From Polaromonas sp. UBA5171 (GTDB lineage: Bacteria > Pseudomonadota > Gammaproteobacteria > Burkholderiales > Burkholderiaceae_C), in NCBI GenBank assembly GCA_002413395.1, contig DHWX01000102.1, positions 1-23,966 on the forward strand: DNA of 23,966 nucleotides. Direction: 5' to 3'. Position numbers and translations under genes: made by a program. Positions 21,529 through 23,966 of the stretch are shown here, in pieces; the first letter of the stretch is position 1, and each line of letters starts with the position of its first letter. The notes below the pieces were generated by a model that was given only the letters and a program-made list of their open reading frames with translations, made no database searches and had not been told where the DNA came from.

Positions 21529-22917
21529 ATGGCAACTGCCTCTTCACAACTTTCCGCCTTCGCGGCCGGTCTGCGTTTTGACGTCATTCCCGAGCCCGTG
21601 GTCCGCCGGGCCGAGGACTTGCTCGTGGACTGGTTCGGCTCGGCCGTGGCCGGCCACGGCGCACGCGCGGTGGAAAGCATCACGCGCTTTGCGCAGGCGA
21701 TGGGGCCACAGCCCGTGCTGGGCTGCGACACGCCGCCTGCGGGCGCCGCCGAAGTGATCATCAACCGCAGCCGCACCAGTCCCTACCTGGCGGCCATGGC
21801 CAATGCCGCCGCATCGCATGTGGCCGAGCAGGACGACGTGCACAACGGCGCGGTGTTTCACCCCGCCACGGTGGTATTCCCGGCGGCGGTGGCTACAGCG
21901 CAGGCGCTGGGCGCCAGCGGGCAGCAGCTTATTGCAGCCAGCGTTGCAGGCTATGAAGTGGGCATCCGCGTCGGCGAGTTCCTTAGGCGCTCCCACTACA
22001 AGGTGTTCCACACCACCGGCACGGCCGGCACGCTGGCCGCGGCCGCGGCCGTTGGCAATTTGCTTGACCTGAACGCGGCGCAGATGCAGCACGCCTTTGG
22101 CTCAGCCGGCACGCAGTCGGCGGGACTGTGGGAGTTTTTGCGCACCGGCGCTGACAGCAAGCAGCTGCACACCGCGCACGCTTCGGCGGCGGGCTTGATG
22201 GCGGCATACCTTGCCAAGGACGGCTTCACTGGCGCCGCGCAGATTTTCGAAGGCCCGCAGGGCATGGCCGCTGGCATGTCGAGCGACGCCGATCCGGCCA
22301 AACTGATCGATCGCCTCGGCACGCGCTGGGCCACGGCCGAGACCTCGTTCAAATACCACGCCAGTTGCCGCCACACGCATCCTGCGGCCGACGCACTGCT
22401 GCAGGTGATGCAGGCGCATGGCCTCAAGCCTGACGATCTGGCGCGCGTGGTGACCCATGTGCACCAGGGCGCCATCGACGTGCTGGGGCCGGTGGTGCGG
22501 CCCGCTACCGTGCATCAAAGCAAGTTTTCCATGGGAACTGTGCTGGCGCTGGTGGCGCGTTTTGGGCACGCTGGCCTGGTCGAGTTTGAGCAGCATTTTC
22601 TGGATGCCGGCACGCAAGGCCTGCGCGACCGCGTGACGATGAAACTCGACGCCGAAGTCGATGCCGCCTACCCGCAGCGCTGGATCGGCAAGGTCACGGT
22701 GTACACCACCGACGGCCGTGTGCTGCAGGGCCGCGTGGATGATCCCAAGGGCGACCCCGGAAACACGCTCAGCCGCGATGAGATTACCGCCAAGGCGCTG
22801 CGGCTGGCGGCCTTCAGCGGCGGAGCGACTCCCGCCGAGATGCAGGCCGCAGTGGAGGCGTTGTGGCAGGTGGCGAAGTGGCCGCGCGTGGGGGTCTTGC
22901 TGGCGGGTGCGGCATGA
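21529..22917 (+). CDS. MmgE/PrpD family protein of the itaconate-type operon
   Basis: The 462-aa protein belongs to the MmgE/PrpD fold, which contains 2-methylcitrate dehydratase and cis-aconitate decarboxylase. Putative active-site residues are retained: Asp102/Asp103 and His111 in AEQDDVHNGAVFHPATVVFP, Lys211 and His214 in DSKQLHTAHASAAG, and His282/His284 in YHASCRHTHPAADA. The ATG at 21529 has AAGGA 6 bases upstream. The gene overlaps the lyase start by 4 bases (ATGA), so their translation is coupled. A homologue occupies the Pseudomonas itaconate locus. It is not needed for itaconate breakdown as known. It could form itaconate from cis-aconitate, or act as an isomerase or dehydratase on a related C5 acid; neither is proven. 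Confidence 0.87.
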   Translation: MATASSQLSAFAAGLRFDVIPEPVVRRAEDLLVDWFGSAVAGHGARAVESITRFAQAMGPQPVLGCDTPPAGAAEVIINRSRTSPYLAAMANAAASHVAEQDDVHNGAVFHPATVVFPAAVATAQALGASGQQLIAASVAGYEVGIRVGEFLRRSHYKVFHTTGTAGTLAAAAAVGNLLDLNAAQMQHAFGSAGTQSAGLWEFLRTGADSKQLHTAHASAAGLMAAYLAKDGFTGAAQIFEGPQGMAAGMSSDADPAKLIDRLGTRWATAETSFKYHASCRHTHPAADALLQVMQAHGLKPDDLARVVTHVHQGAIDVLGPVVRPATVHQSKFSMGTVLALVARFGHAGLVEFEQHFLDAGTQGLRDRVTMKLDAEVDAAYPQRWIGKVTVYTTDGRVLQGRVDDPKGDPGNTLSRDEITAKALRLAAFSGGATPAEMQAAVEALWQVAKWPRVGVLLAGAA

Positions 22918-23768
22918 GCGAGCCCTTGTTGAATCCCTCGCTGGCGCGGGCCCGCTCCTTCCTGTTTGTTCCCGCGACCCGACCCGAGCGCTACGCCAAG
23001 GCGCTGGCCTCGGGCGCTGACGCGGTGATCATTGATCTGGAAGATGCGGTGGCCCCGGTCGACAAGACGGCGGCACGGCAGATGCTGGCGCAGGCCTGGC
23101 CCGGTCTGCCAGCGGCCCAGCGCGGCCGCGTGCTGGTACGCCTGAATGCCAGCGACACGGAGTGGCATGGCGATGACCTGGTGTTGCTGGGCACGCTCGG
23201 CGTGGTCGGCGTGGCGCTGCCCAAGGCCGAATCCGCCGCCGACCTTGCGCGCGTGGCGGCCGCCATGGGGCCTGCATGCGCGCTGCTGCCCATGATCGAA
23301 TCGGTAGCGGGACTGGATGCCATTGACGCGCTGGCGCGCAGCCCGCAGGTGTTGCGGCTGGCCTTTGGCAACCTGGATTTTCAGGCCGATGCGGGCATGG
23401 CCTGCGGGCCCGACGAGCCCGAACTGACGGCGGTGCGCCTGGCCCTGGTGCTGTCCTCGCGCCGCGCCTGTCGGGCTGCTCCTGTGGACGGTGTGACGGT
23501 GGGCACGCAGGACATAGCACAACTGCAGCGCGACGCCCTGCACAGTCGGCGCGGTGGCTTCGGCGGCAAGCTCTGCATCCATCCGTCGCAGGTGTCGCTC
23601 GTGAATGCCGCGTTCACCCCCAGTCCTGCCGAACTGGATTGGGCGCGCCGCGTGCTGGCCGCCTTCGAAACTGCCGGTGGCGGCGTGTTCAGCCTCGATG
23701 GCCGCATGGTGGATGCGCCGGTATTGCTTCTGGCGCGGCGCACGCTGGCACAAAGTCAGGCGGGGTGA
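22914..23768 (+). CDS. ccl: CitE/HpcH-type lyase, probable (S)-citramalyl-CoA lyase
   Basis: The 284-aa protein is a TIM-barrel lyase of the HpcH/HpaI-CitE family, which splits malyl-, citramalyl- or citryl-CoA. Visible elements are RARSFLFVPATRPER, ADAVIIDLEDAVAP, Arg76 in VLVRLNAS, Glu129 in LPMIESVAGLDAI and Asp155 in LAFGNLDFQADAG (both Mg2+ ligand positions), and LCIHPSQV. At 284 aa it has the usual CitE length and no extra domain. In this operon it should cleave citramalyl-CoA to acetyl-CoA and pyruvate, the end of itaconate degradation. It overlaps the PrpD-like stop by 4 bases. The exact substrate is inferred from context. Confidence 0.85.
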   Translation: MSEPLLNPSLARARSFLFVPATRPERYAKALASGADAVIIDLEDAVAPVDKTAARQMLAQAWPGLPAAQRGRVLVRLNASDTEWHGDDLVLLGTLGVVGVALPKAESAADLARVAAAMGPACALLPMIESVAGLDAIDALARSPQVLRLAFGNLDFQADAGMACGPDEPELTAVRLALVLSSRRACRAAPVDGVTVGTQDIAQLQRDALHSRRGGFGGKLCIHPSQVSLVNAAFTPSPAELDWARRVLAAFETAGGGVFSLDGRMVDAPVLLLARRTLAQSQAG

Positions 23769-23943
23769 GGCATCAGCTCTTGGATCAGGGTTTGTCTGAC
23801 TGACATTGCGAGATTGAGTCCCCGAAAAATTGCCTCATCCACGCACCACGATTCAAATAAAAGGCACCAGTATCGATCCTTAACCAATCATCCTGCGCTT
23901 CGCGTGTAACTCTGCTTTGAACCACGCATGGAGAAACAACCCA
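23769..23943. other. Intergenic region after the lyase gene
   Basis: About 175 bases with no gene that I can support. No clear terminator hairpin with a T-run was found. It is more AT-rich than the operon, and the last 20 bases contain a GGAGA element that may serve the next gene. Confidence 0.4.
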
Positions 23944-23966
23944 ATGGAGATGCTATGGATGCCTCC
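23944..23966 (+). CDS. Possible 5' end of the next gene (partial)
   Basis: Two start codons sit near the right edge. ATG 23944 has GGAGA 9 bases upstream. ATG 23955 has GGAG 5 bases upstream. Too few codons are present to recognise a product or to choose between them. In Pseudomonas the itaconate locus continues with transporter genes, so an uptake protein here would be unsurprising. Confidence 0.2.

Noticed and set aside
20786..21547. 253-aa open frame on the minus strand opposite the CoA-transferase
   Set aside because: Antisense shadow; the composition is typical of reversed GC-rich coding sequence.
22668..23753. 361-aa open frame on the minus strand opposite the lyase and PrpD-like genes
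   Set aside because: His/Gln/Arg-rich antisense translation without recognisable domains; both plus-strand genes are firm.
1..23966. CRISPR arrays, tRNA or rRNA genes, insertion sequence transposases, phage genes
   Set aside because: I saw no regular direct repeats with spacers, no cloverleaf with a CCA end, and no transposase, integrase or phage structural motifs in any frame.

Overview
The window looks like a chromosomal segment of a GC-rich betaproteobacterium of the order Burkholderiales, probably family Comamonadaceae (Polaromonas, Rhodoferax or Variovorax type). The reasons are the pcnB-folK pair, the style of the PdxH, GloA, OprB-porin and DUF3014 proteins, a short repeat with the core AGCTGCTTG(C/T)GCCC and AT-rich GCTAT...ATAGC hairpins between genes. 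The genus is an inference from protein style; no rRNA, tRNA or CRISPR was seen.

Layout. 1-4142 is core housekeeping: the 3' end of pcnB, folK, pdxH (-), a MobA-like nucleotidyltransferase, a ChaC-type gamma-glutamylcyclotransferase (-), an OmpA-domain protein and glyoxalase I (-). 4143-8391 looks like an inserted block: the 3' remnant of a TRAP binding-protein gene (-), a gene-poor leader with hairpins, a 57-aa small ORF, a divergent Nramp-family transporter and an OprB-like porin. Its base composition is visibly less GC-rich than the right-hand part of the window. 8486-10797 holds a thioesterase and a divergent marR-MFS pair around a strong palindromic operator; the MFS gene carries a +1 frameshift. 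10850-16708 is a mix: DNA-3-methyladenine glycosylase I, a DUF3014 protein, a glutathione S-transferase-like protein, a Tat-exported dienelactone hydrolase fused to an extra C-terminal domain, an NYN/OST-HTH protein, a frameshifted DUF4389-like gene and a universal stress protein with an FNR/Dnr-like box. A broken hemerythrin-like gene follows at 16881-17146.

17122-23768 is the most coherent system: a LysR regulator facing a five-gene operon of FAS1/MaoC-type hydratase, acyl-CoA dehydrogenase, class III CoA-transferase, MmgE/PrpD protein and CitE-type lyase. As I know it, this set corresponds to the itaconate-degradation locus of Pseudomonas (ich, acyl-CoA dehydrogenase, prpD-like, ict, ccl, with a LysR gene). 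The expected chemistry is itaconate to itaconyl-CoA (CoA-transferase), to citramalyl-CoA (hydratase), to acetyl-CoA plus pyruvate (lyase). The acyl-CoA dehydrogenase and the MmgE/PrpD protein are not needed for these three steps, and their roles are the open question.

Two genes (MFS and DUF4389) are interrupted by single-base indels next to short homopolymers, so sequencing error must be weighed against real gene decay.
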